Source of the DNA: Oscillospiraceae bacterium
GTDB taxonomy: Bacteria; Bacillota; Clostridia; Oscillospirales; Oscillospiraceae
Assembly (NCBI GenBank): GCA_031280855.1
Contig: JAITGH010000087.1
Location: 1-7,058, forward strand
DNA length: 7,058 nucleotides
Reading direction: 5' to 3'
The position numbers were made by a program, and so were the translations under genes. Position 1 is the first letter of the stretch, and each line of letters opens with the position of its first letter. The notes under the pieces are model-generated. The model did no database searches and had not been told where the DNA came from. It was given only the letters and a program-made list of their open reading frames with translations. Below, piece after piece: positions 1 to 5,692 of this stretch.

Positions 1-8
1 CTACGTCT

Positions 9-37
9 ATTATACAGGATTTGGACGGGTTTTTCAA
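9..37 (-). promoter_or_regulatory. sigma-A-type promoter reading out of the left edge
   Basis: On the minus strand a TTGAAA -35 box (37-32) and a perfect TATAAT -10 box (14-9) are separated by exactly 17 nt. Transcription would start within the first few bases of the window and run left, so the gene it serves lies outside. It is the only clear regulatory element in the first 147 bases, which otherwise hold no supported gene. Confidence 0.6.
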
Positions 38-147
38 GAAAAATCGGCGAGGGTTGTCAACAGCTCCACCGTGATCAGAAGTTGCGAGTCTCGGTCAATC
101 GAGTTCAGCGCGTCGCCGACGCGTCACATCCCGCCTCGCCGGAGGAT

Positions 148-458
148 ATGGACTACCCCGAAGGATTGAAATTGCCGGACTCAGACAGCATCCCAATGTG
201 TTGCTGCTTCCCGCCGTACCGGGCATTGCGGGATTACGGCGTCCCCGACAAAATCGGGCAAGAAGACAAGCCGATCGAATAGATTGAGCGGTTGCGTGCT
301 GTGCTTGAGGAAGTTCGCCGCGTCCTCCGACCCGACGGTACTTTGTGGATCGTGATTGCGGACACTTATTGCGGCACCGGAAACAAAGCGGTACTATTTC
401 GACCACGAATCCATCCGGGAACCCGCCGTGGACAGCCGCAAAAACGGCATTCACAAAG
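148..458 (+). pseudogene. decayed DNA methyltransferase (N4/N6 type, phage-like)
   Basis: This is a broken remnant of a site-specific DNA methylase of the N4/N6 class (SAM-dependent amino-methylation of A or C). In the frame beginning at 148 one reads a LKLPDSDSI-like approach to catalytic motif IV, then FPPYRALRDYGV. This matches the family pattern TSPPYxGLRDYGVxGQIGLE, except that the motif-IV Ser is Phe. Next come a KIGQED block, a TAG stop at 280-282 where the family usually has Tyr (EEYIERL), then IERL, EVRRVLRPDGTLW and ADTYCGTGNK, all in the same frame. At about 385-390 the homology jumps to the +2 frame as RYYFDHESIREP (family YYFDxxAIREP). The roughly 60 or more residues that normally separate these blocks are missing. 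The N-terminal SAM-binding region and the C-terminus are also absent. Stop, frameshifting deletion and truncation together rule out function. The exact ends are estimates. Confidence 0.72.
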
Positions 459-524
459 GTTCGGCTCGTCAAGCAGCAGCAGCGGCGCGCCGCTCAGAAA
501 CGCCCGCGCGATCGCGCTGTACAG
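459..524 (-). pseudogene. possible Walker-B fragment of an ABC ATPase
   Basis: Read on the minus strand, this 66-nt stretch encodes AIARAFLSGAPLLLLDEPN, preceded by a few unrelated residues. It closely matches the segment between the ABC signature and Walker B of ABC transporter ATPases (family pattern xxARAxLxxAPLLLLDEPT). The match ends abruptly at about 459, where the methylase remnant on the opposite strand begins. On the other side it fades just before the stop codon of the HTH gene (532). There is no Walker A, no signature motif, no start codon and no continuation, so if real it is a fossil fragment. Part of the Leu run comes from a CTG-rich stretch, so chance similarity cannot be excluded. 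Confidence 0.4.
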
Positions 525-531
525 CGCCGCT

Positions 532-1989
532 TCACACGCCTCGCGCAATCTCAACACATCGACGTTCTGTTTCAAGCGCACGTTCAAGCAGCGCGACCTC
601 CTCCGTACGCCACTCTAGACCTCCGCTCGGAACCTTGTCCCAACGGTCGAGCCACTTAACGTAGAACGTCGCCGCGCTCTCGCTGACGCTGCGGAACATC
701 GCCGCAAGCTCCGTCTGACCCTGCTCCGCAAGGTACACCGCCGTGCAACGCCGCTCTTCAATCAAGCTACGGAGCGTACATTCGTTCACGCTCGCACGGC
801 GATAGAAGTCGTCCTTAGGCGAGCGCTCGTCCCACAGCGCGTTGTCGCGGAGCCCCGCGATCCACTTCTCATACGCCTCCGCGCCCTGATAATAGCCGCG
901 ACTGTTCGGAGCCTCGAACGACTCCACGAGCACTCGCAGTGATTGCCGCAGCAGCTCATCGTCCGTCGGACGCTCGATTTTCTTCCCAAAATGCGAAATC
1001 AGGAACGGCCAAAACTCGGTCTCAAGGTACTCGCCGCCGCCGTCTTTTACCATGCCGTTCTCGTCGAGCAGATCGCCGTCGAAGTACGTCCGGCAGTAGA
1101 GCGTCTTGCCGCCGTCGGAGTAGCCGGTGATTACGCCCCACTCGGCGGCGGTGCGCAAATTTATCGCGACGACGGGCTTGCCCATCTGAATATCGCTCAC
1201 TATGAGACGGCGTTCCGCACTTCGATCGTCCTTGTCGAACCTGTCCGCAGACGACATCTCATAACCAATCGCGTGGTACAACGATTCGTTGTAGTCGAAC
1301 GCGACAAGCGCATCGGTCGCGCTCCAGTCCCATATCTCGCAGAAATTCAGGCGGTAGCACGCGCCCGACATGCCCATCAGCTGCTCGTATGTGAACGGTT
1401 CGCCCATCGCTTTCAGAGCCGCATACAGACTGCCGCCCCAACAGCAGTCCATGCCGTTACCCCACGCCAGCGGAATCGCGCCCGGAATCATGCAGACCGC
1501 CAGGCCTTTCAGCGTCAACTCGGTGCGGTCAGCGGAGTACGTCAACACGCCGCCCTCCCGGCAACTGACAACGTGAATCCCGCTGCGATTCAGGTACACG
1601 AGCGCCAGAAACTCCGGCGAATCGATCGCGGGATTGCCGGGGAACGTCTCGTGGTTGACGTGTAAATCCAGGTAGTGGAAGTAGTCGTAGTGCTCCATCT
1701 TGTGCATCACGTCGCGAAAGCCGTCGGAGTTGCCGTACCACGCTCCGAGTATCCTAAAATCCGCGTCAAGAAGATGCTCGTCCTGCGGCATAAGCAGCGC
1801 GTCAATCGTGACGCCCGGCGTCTCGGCGAGTTTGGGCAGCAACGCGGTCTCCGGCAGGTTTTTGCCGTTCTCCCATTTTGACACGGCTTGCGGCGAGACT
1901 CCTAGCAGCTCCGCAAGCTGTTCGCCGGTTAGCCCTTTCTCACGCCTCAACGCCGCGATTTTGTTGCCGACTTTGTAGTTGTCGATCAT
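532..1989 (-). CDS. XRE-type HTH regulator fused to BtrH-like domain
   Basis: This encodes a predicted cytoplasmic protein of 485 residues. Residues about 6-66 form a Cro/C1 helix-turn-helix, seen in KIAALRREKGLTGEQLAELL and VSPQAVSKWENGKNLP, so DNA binding is likely. Residues about 75-335 resemble, from memory of the family, the butirosin BtrH N-terminal/cysteine-peptidase-like proteins of Clostridia: a DCCWGGSLYAAL block at 181-192, GMSGACYRLNF at 206-216, WDWSATDALVAFDY at 220-233 and EWGVITGYSD at 283-292. Cys182 or Cys183 could be a nucleophile, but Glu/Trp stand where a catalytic His is expected in the GY block, so enzymatic activity is doubtful. The C-terminal 150 residues are helical and charged, of unknown role. 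The ATG at 1989 was chosen because AGGAGGG lies 7 nt upstream and the HTH starts right there; an in-frame ATG at 2034 has no comparable site. The gene follows pckG in the same direction across 173 nt. Its ligand and targets are unknown. Confidence 0.85.
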   Translation of the reverse strand: MIDNYKVGNKIAALRREKGLTGEQLAELLGVSPQAVSKWENGKNLPETALLPKLAETPGVTIDALLMPQDEHLLDADFRILGAWYGNSDGFRDVMHKMEHYDYFHYLDLHVNHETFPGNPAIDSPEFLALVYLNRSGIHVVSCREGGVLTYSADRTELTLKGLAVCMIPGAIPLAWGNGMDCCWGGSLYAALKAMGEPFTYEQLMGMSGACYRLNFCEIWDWSATDALVAFDYNESLYHAIGYEMSSADRFDKDDRSAERRLIVSDIQMGKPVVAINLRTAAEWGVITGYSDGGKTLYCRTYFDGDLLDENGMVKDGGGEYLETEFWPFLISHFGKKIERPTDDELLRQSLRVLVESFEAPNSRGYYQGAEAYEKWIAGLRDNALWDERSPKDDFYRRASVNECTLRSLIEERRCTAVYLAEQGQTELAAMFRSVSESAATFYVKWLDRWDKVPSGGLEWRTEEVALLERALETERRCVEIARGV

Positions 1990-2022
1990 CGTTCGACCCT
2001 CCTGTGTTGTTCTGTTACGCAT

Positions 2023-2052
2023 AGTATACCGCATCGTCGGGAGGGTTGTGCC
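2023..2052 (-). promoter_or_regulatory. probable promoter of the HTH gene
   Basis: A TATACT -10 box (2028-2023) lies 33 nt upstream of the ATG at 1989. The best -35 partner is GGCACA (2052-2047) at 18 nt spacing, which matches the consensus only in its last three bases. Such a weak -35 box would suit an activated or autoregulated promoter, but that is inference. The -10 box falls inside the 5' extension to the in-frame ATG at 2034, which further supports the later start. Confidence 0.42.
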
Positions 2053-2073
2053 ATACGCAGAAGGTTAAACTTT

Positions 2074-2110
2074 TTTCGGCGTGCTCAACTTCAGGTTGAG
2101 CACGCCGAAA
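2074..2110. repeat. perfect 16-bp inverted repeat, hairpin without U-tract
   Basis: The arms TTTCGGCGTGCTCAAC (2074-2089) and GTTGAGCACGCCGAAA (2095-2110) are fully complementary around the 5-nt loop TTCAG. The position, 53 nt past the pckG stop, suits a 3'-end hairpin for pckG. However, reading along pckG the stem is followed by AAAG rather than a T run, and on the other strand by CATCC. The only T run lies on the 5' side of the plus-strand stem and is partly inside it. It could be a transcript-stabilising or Rho-independent-like stop of poor quality, a processing site, or a copy of a dispersed repeat. Confidence 0.8.
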
Positions 2111-2162
2111 CATCCGCACGTTCGGCGTCACGACGAACACCGAGCTTAACGGTCACGGAGCG

Positions 2163-3923
2163 CTATAGCGCGGCAGACAACTTCGCAAGCTCCGCAGAGA
2201 GCGCCTTCGGGAGCGTATCGCCGAACTTCGCGTAGAATTCCTCGATCCCGCTGACCTCGTCGCGCCAGAGTGCTTTGTCCACGTTGAGTAAAGTTTCCAA
2301 AGTCGCAGAGTCAACCCCGGAACCGTCAAGGTTTACGTCGCCCGGTAACGGCAGATATCCGATCGCGCTGTCAACCGCGTCAAGCTGCCCGGAGCAGCGC
2401 TTCAGGATCCACTCCAGCACGCGGAAGTTCTCGCCATAGCCCGGCCAGATGAACTTGCCGTCATCGTCGGTGCGGAACCAGTTGACGTTGAAGATCTGCG
2501 GAGGATTCTCCACCTTGGACGCCATGTCGATCCAATGCGCCCAATAGTCGCCCATGTCATAGCCGCAGAACGGAAGCATCGCCATCGGGTCACGGCGCGC
2601 TACGCCGACCGCTCCCGCCGCCGCCGCCGTCGTCTCACTACCCATGATCGAGCCGACGAACACTCCGTGAGTCCAGTCGCGGCTTTGGTAGACCAGCGGA
2701 GCCGTCTTCGCTCTCCGTCCGCCGAAGATGATCGCGGAAATCGGGACGCCATCCGGATTCTCGAACTCCGGCGAGATGCACGGGCAGTTAACCGCAGGCG
2801 CAGTGAACCGTGAGTTCGGGTGAGCGCCCGGCGTTCCCGCAGTCTTGCCGTTCCACGGATTCCCGCGCCAATCCAGGGCGTTCTCCGGCGGATTCTTATC
2901 AAGACCTTCCCACCAGACGGTGTTATCGTCAAGGTTCTGCACAACGTTTGTGAAGATCGCGTTCTTAGCCGTAGCCGCGATCGCGTTCGGGTTCGACTTC
3001 ACGTTCGTACCGGGCGCGACGCCGAAGAATCCGTACTCCGGGTTAACCGCGTATAGCATCCCGTTCTTCGGGCGAAGCCACGCGATGTCGTCGCCGACGC
3101 ACCACACTTTCCAGCCCGCTTTCTCATAGCCCTCAGGGGGAATCAGCATCGCCAGATTCGTCTTGCCGCACGCGGATGGGAACGCCGCCGCCACGTACTT
3201 CGTCTCTCCGTTCGGAGCCTCCACACCCAGGATCAGCATGTGTTCCGCCATCCAGCCCTGGTCGCGCCCCAGCACGCTCGCCATACGGAGTGCGAAGCAC
3301 TTCTTGCCAAGCAATACGTTGCCGCCGTAGCCGCTGTTGACGCTCCAGATTGTGTTATCCTCCGGGAAATGCGCTATGTAGCGCCGCTCAGGGTCGAGAT
3401 TAGCCTTCGCGTGCAGACCCTTGATGAAGTCTGCTCCATCGCCGATTTGAGCGAGAACCGACTTCCCGATCCGCGTCATGATCGCCATCGACAGTACGAC
3501 GTAGATACTGTCGGTCAGCTCGATTCCATATTTTGCGAACGGTGAGCCGACTACGCCCATCGAATACGGTATGACGTACATAACGCGCCCCGCCATCGCG
3601 CCGGCGTAGATCGACTTCATCATCGCGTACATCTCGTCAGGTGATTTCCAGTTGTTGGTGGGACCCGCGTCGCGTTTTGAGCGTGAGCAAATGAACGTGC
3701 GATCCTCAACCCGCGCAACATCGGTCGGGTCGGAGCGATGCAGATAGCAGCCGGGCATCTTCTCTTGATTCAGCGTGATCAGCTCACCCGTGGCGACCGC
3801 CTCGGCACGGAGCGACGCAAGCTGCGCCTCCGATCCGTCAATCCATACGACGCTGTCGGGCGCGGTGAGCGCGGCGCATTCGTCGATCCAGCTTAACACA
3901 TGTTTGTTGCTTGTAAGTTGCAT
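2163..3923 (-). CDS. pckG: phosphoenolpyruvate carboxykinase (GTP)
   Basis: This cytosolic enzyme of 586 residues interconverts oxaloacetate + GTP and PEP + CO2 + GDP, linking the TCA-type C4 acids to glycolysis and gluconeogenesis. In fermenters it may run toward CO2 fixation. It is the GTP class, with these motifs: the P-loop AAFPSACGKTNLAM (246-259) containing the reactive Cys252; kinase-2 VGDDIAWLR (276-284) supplying a metal-binding Asp; GYGGN (198-202); metal ligands expected at Lys207/208 and His228; HPNSRF (368-373); FGGRRAKTAP (400-409); and the guanine pocket NWFR...GKFIWPGYGEN (481-499). Every core residue I looked for is present and the length is normal for the family. One pocket aromatic is Tyr496, where the vertebrate enzyme has Phe. 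The ATG at 3923 is preceded by GGAGGG at 4 nt spacing; an in-frame ATG at 4007 would overlap the promoter and adds 28 residues unlike the family. It has its own promoter and is followed by the 2074-2110 hairpin. Confidence 0.97.
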   Translation of the reverse strand: MQLTSNKHVLSWIDECAALTAPDSVVWIDGSEAQLASLRAEAVATGELITLNQEKMPGCYLHRSDPTDVARVEDRTFICSRSKRDAGPTNNWKSPDEMYAMMKSIYAGAMAGRVMYVIPYSMGVVGSPFAKYGIELTDSIYVVLSMAIMTRIGKSVLAQIGDGADFIKGLHAKANLDPERRYIAHFPEDNTIWSVNSGYGGNVLLGKKCFALRMASVLGRDQGWMAEHMLILGVEAPNGETKYVAAAFPSACGKTNLAMLIPPEGYEKAGWKVWCVGDDIAWLRPKNGMLYAVNPEYGFFGVAPGTNVKSNPNAIAATAKNAIFTNVVQNLDDNTVWWEGLDKNPPENALDWRGNPWNGKTAGTPGAHPNSRFTAPAVNCPCISPEFENPDGVPISAIIFGGRRAKTAPLVYQSRDWTHGVFVGSIMGSETTAAAAGAVGVARRDPMAMLPFCGYDMGDYWAHWIDMASKVENPPQIFNVNWFRTDDDGKFIWPGYGENFRVLEWILKRCSGQLDAVDSAIGYLPLPGDVNLDGSGVDSATLETLLNVDKALWRDEVSGIEEFYAKFGDTLPKALSAELAKLSAAL

Positions 3924-3985
3924 TTTACCCTCCAATAGTATTGTATATACGTTGATTTTGCAAGAATAGTCATCCTTACTTGCAT

Positions 3986-4014
3986 AGTGTAACATGATTC
4001 TTCGCACTTGTCAA
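3986..4014 (-). promoter_or_regulatory. sigma-A promoter of pckG
   Basis: On the minus strand a perfect TTGACA -35 box (4014-4009) and a TACACT -10 box (3991-3986) are separated by 17 nt. The predicted start is near 3980, giving a leader of about 57 nt before the ATG at 3923. The -35 box begins only 7 nt after the stop codon of the upstream Gx-family gene. No terminator hairpin is visible between them, so pckG may receive both its own and read-through transcripts. Confidence 0.7.
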
Positions 4015-4021
4015 GCTTTTT

Positions 4022-4510
4022 TTATGATCGCACTCGCAAGAAAGCTCCCACGATCACCGCAGTAACCGAGCCGCAGATCAGCCCGGCGATGATCAGCGTC
4101 GGATAGTAGACCAACGCAAGCCTCGAGTCGCCGAGCGCAAGTGCGGCAAGCGCGAGTTGCGCGAGGTTATGCGCGACGGCTCCGACCGCGCTCACGCCCG
4201 TTACGGAGAACGCTCCGCTTCGCTTGAGCGCGCACATTATCAGCAGGCTCGCAATCCCTCCCGCCAGCGCGTGCGCGCCTCCCCACAGCCCGGAGAACAT
4301 GAACGCGGCGAGCGCGATCCTGCCGACGCTTACTATCGCGGCGGCGCGAACGTTCCATCGGTACAGCACGATTAGTGTGACGCAGTTCGCAAGCCCGAGC
4401 TTGATGCCGGGTACGCTCGGCACCGGAGCGGGCAATAGCGATTCCACTCGGCTTACGCACAGCGCAAGCGCGATCAGTACGCCGCCCAATGCGACTCGCC
4501 TCGCGGTCAT
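4022..4510 (-). CDS. Gx-family integral membrane protein (HepPP synthase component I-like)
   Basis: This is a 162-residue, very hydrophobic protein with about five membrane segments. The pattern ESLLPAPVPSVPGIKLGLANCVTL (residues 23-46, with conserved P.P and PGIKLGLAN) and SAVGAVAHNLAQL (107-119) are typical of the Gx transporter/heptaprenyl diphosphate synthase component I family (PF07456). Despite that name, the sequence looks like a small transporter or S-component-like membrane protein rather than a prenyl synthase; its substrate is not known to me. The ATG at 4510 directly abuts the TAG of the upstream rhomboid-like gene (4513-4511) with no spacing, and no clear Shine-Dalgarno sequence precedes it. 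Translation therefore probably depends on coupling to the upstream gene. In relatives this family often sits beside a NusG domain II protein or flavin-transfer genes; neither is seen here. Confidence 0.85.
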   Translation of the reverse strand: MTARRVALGGVLIALALCVSRVESLLPAPVPSVPGIKLGLANCVTLIVLYRWNVRAAAIVSVGRIALAAFMFSGLWGGAHALAGGIASLLIMCALKRSGAFSVTGVSAVGAVAHNLAQLALAALALGDSRLALVYYPTLIIAGLICGSVTAVIVGAFLRVRS

Positions 4511-5494
4511 CTACTTCGTAAAGTGGACGTGCGAGTTGATGTGCTCCTCGCAGAAGCAATGCATACCCTCGCAGCGGGAGCAGTAGCGGAACTCGAGGTT
4601 CGGGTACTCGGACGCGGACTTCCAGCACACGGCGCAGCGACGCTCGGCAAACGGTTCCGCATTCTTGACCGAGTCGGTAAAGCTGCCGCCATTGCGATTG
4701 CGCGTTGGCTCGGGATTCGCGAAGTAACGGCGAAGCTTGCGAAAGAAATTGCGCACCATGTAGCCGAGCGGTTCCGCGCACATGACGACGACGATCAGCA
4801 TCGACGCAAACGGAATCAAGTGGAGCGGGAACGGCATCGCGAGGATCTCCAGAACCTTGTAAATCATCGCCGCGTACATCAGCCACGTCACGCGTACGGG
4901 GATGATGAAGAATATCCGGAAGACTGACTCCGAGAACATCAAAGCGTATACTATGAATACGGGCAGTACGAACTCCGACATGCCAATGAATCGCAGGTAG
5001 TACAGCAGCTGCCCGAGTATAGCCAGTGTCGGCAATTGTTCTTGAACCACGAGCGCGTTAGCGATCCACACGGCGATCGGCGGAATGAGCATGAGCAAGT
5101 GGTAAATCATGGTGATTACGCCCTCTATCAGCAGTCCGCCGAGATAGAACACGTTGAACTTCGCAGAACCCCATACGCCTTGAACTCCATTTGAGAGATG
5201 GTAGAACAGATACAGCAAGAGCGCCCTGAATAGCAGCGTTATCGAACCGTCAGCCGAGATGTTTATGGGTTTGGCGAATAGCGCGAACCCGCCTGTGAAA
5301 AGTCTCCACACTTGACCGCGCATTACTAACGATGGGTCGAGCACCAGTGCGCTATACAACGCTCCGCTGCGATCCATCTGTCCGACCAGCACCAGTAACG
5401 CGCTGCCGAATGTGACGATCTGAATCAGGTGCGGAATCCCGAAGCGCGGGTGACGCATACAAAATTTGTCGATTGCTCGGTTGATTGCTTTCAA
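4511..5494 (-). CDS. rhomboid-like membrane protein with zinc-binding C-terminus
   Basis: This is a predicted 327-residue polytopic membrane protein. The N-terminal RHPRFGIPHLIQ, then DPSLVMRGQVWRLFT (rhomboid-like loop 1), WGSAKFNVFYLGG and FFIIPVRVTWLM follow the layout of the rhomboid-like proteins of Firmicutes. Rhomboids are intramembrane serine proteases, but the GxSG motif here reads GMSE (Ser173), at the correct distance before the FS/FP position of the same helix. A His (His225, PLHLIPFAS) sits in the last helices. Activity is therefore uncertain, and many relatives are thought inactive. The cytosolic tail (residues about 255-327) carries CxxC (287/290), CxxC (305/308), HCFC (312-315) and three His (318, 322, 324), resembling a metal-binding ribbon. 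The TTG at 5494 was chosen as start because GGAGGT ends 7 nt upstream; an in-frame GTG at 5509 overlaps that site and has none of its own. It heads a unit with the Gx-family gene. Confidence 0.82.
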   Translation of the reverse strand: MKAINRAIDKFCMRHPRFGIPHLIQIVTFGSALLVLVGQMDRSGALYSALVLDPSLVMRGQVWRLFTGGFALFAKPINISADGSITLLFRALLLYLFYHLSNGVQGVWGSAKFNVFYLGGLLIEGVITMIYHLLMLIPPIAVWIANALVVQEQLPTLAILGQLLYYLRFIGMSEFVLPVFIVYALMFSESVFRIFFIIPVRVTWLMYAAMIYKVLEILAMPFPLHLIPFASMLIVVVMCAEPLGYMVRNFFRKLRRYFANPEPTRNRNGGSFTDSVKNAEPFAERRCAVCWKSASEYPNLEFRYCSRCEGMHCFCEEHINSHVHFTK

Positions 5495-5501
5495 AGTTTT
5501 G

Positions 5502-5507
5502 ACCTCC
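5502..5507 (-). promoter_or_regulatory. ribosome binding site deciding a TTG start
   Basis: GGAGGT on the minus strand lies 7 nt before the TTG at 5494 and overlaps the alternative GTG at 5509-5507. This makes TTG the better start for the rhomboid-like gene. Confidence 0.7.
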
Positions 5508-5526
5508 ACCGTAAACTCATACTGCT

Positions 5527-5555
5527 ATTATACCACAAATGAGCGCGAAAGTCAA
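5527..5555 (-). promoter_or_regulatory. strong sigma-A promoter of the rhomboid-Gx unit
   Basis: TTGACT (5555-5550) and a perfect TATAAT (5532-5527) are separated by 17 nt on the minus strand. The predicted start is near 5520, leaving a leader of about 25 nt before the TTG at 5494. It is the closest match to consensus in the window, suggesting vegetative expression of the two membrane proteins and possibly read-through into pckG. Confidence 0.82.
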
Positions 5556-5580
5556 GTCTTTTGATTGACGAAGTTGTCGT

Positions 5581-5609
5581 GTATAACTTGTCGAAAGCGT
5601 GGTAAACTA
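5581..5609 (+). promoter_or_regulatory. candidate forespore (sigma-G/F-like) promoter for spoVAD
   Basis: No good sigma-A promoter precedes spoVAD. GTATA (5581-5585) fits the -35 consensus of both sigma-F (GYWTA) and sigma-G (GHATR). At 17 nt spacing TAAACTA (5603-5609) partly fits the sigma-G -10 pattern CATNHTA. In Bacillus the spoVA operon is transcribed by sigma-G. The match is imperfect, so this is a candidate only. Confidence 0.33.
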
Positions 5610-5656
5610 CCGACATACCGCGTTCAAACGGCGGGGCGTAGCGTTCCGCTTGCGGA

Positions 5657-5677
5657 TTGTTTACATAAAGTTAACAA
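5657..5677 (+). repeat. AT-rich imperfect inverted repeat before the spoVAD start
   Basis: TTGTTTAC (5657-5664) and GTTAACAA (5670-5677) are complementary at 7 of 8 positions around a 5-nt ATAAA spacer, abutting the AAAAGGAG ribosome binding site. It could be a regulator site or a weak RNA stem. In an AT-rich leader this could also be chance. Confidence 0.3.
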
Positions 5678-5692
5678 AAGGAGCGCGAACGA

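Noticed and set aside
280..282. In-frame TAG in the methylase as evidence of stop-codon recoding
   Set aside because: TAG ends pckG and the rhomboid-like gene normally, and the methylase also has a frame-breaking deletion, so decay explains the stop.
472..484. CAG-rich run as a microsatellite
   Set aside because: Only about four imperfect triplets, too short to call a repeat.
943..1665. 240-codon open frame on the plus strand
   Set aside because: It lies fully antisense to the HTH/BtrH-like gene, has no ribosome binding site and is Arg/Ala/Val-rich low-information sequence, as expected from the opposite strand of a GC-rich gene.
1990..2034. Upstream in-frame ATG (2034) as start of the HTH gene
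   Set aside because: The -10 box would lie inside the extension and the strong AGGAGGG serves ATG 1989, where the HTH domain begins.
2160..2171. 12-bp palindrome GCGCTATAGCGC over the pckG stop codon
   Set aside because: It has no loop and no similar partner nearby, and part of it is fixed by coding for Ala-Leu-stop. A chance match is the simpler reading.
3924..4007. Upstream in-frame ATG (4007) as pckG start
   Set aside because: The extra 28 residues do not resemble the family, overlap the promoter and lack a ribosome binding site, while ATG 3923 has GGAGGG.
4167..4886. 239-codon open frame on the minus strand
   Set aside because: It is another frame of the rhomboid-like and Gx genes, Arg-rich with no family pattern, whereas the chosen frames show membrane segments and family motifs.
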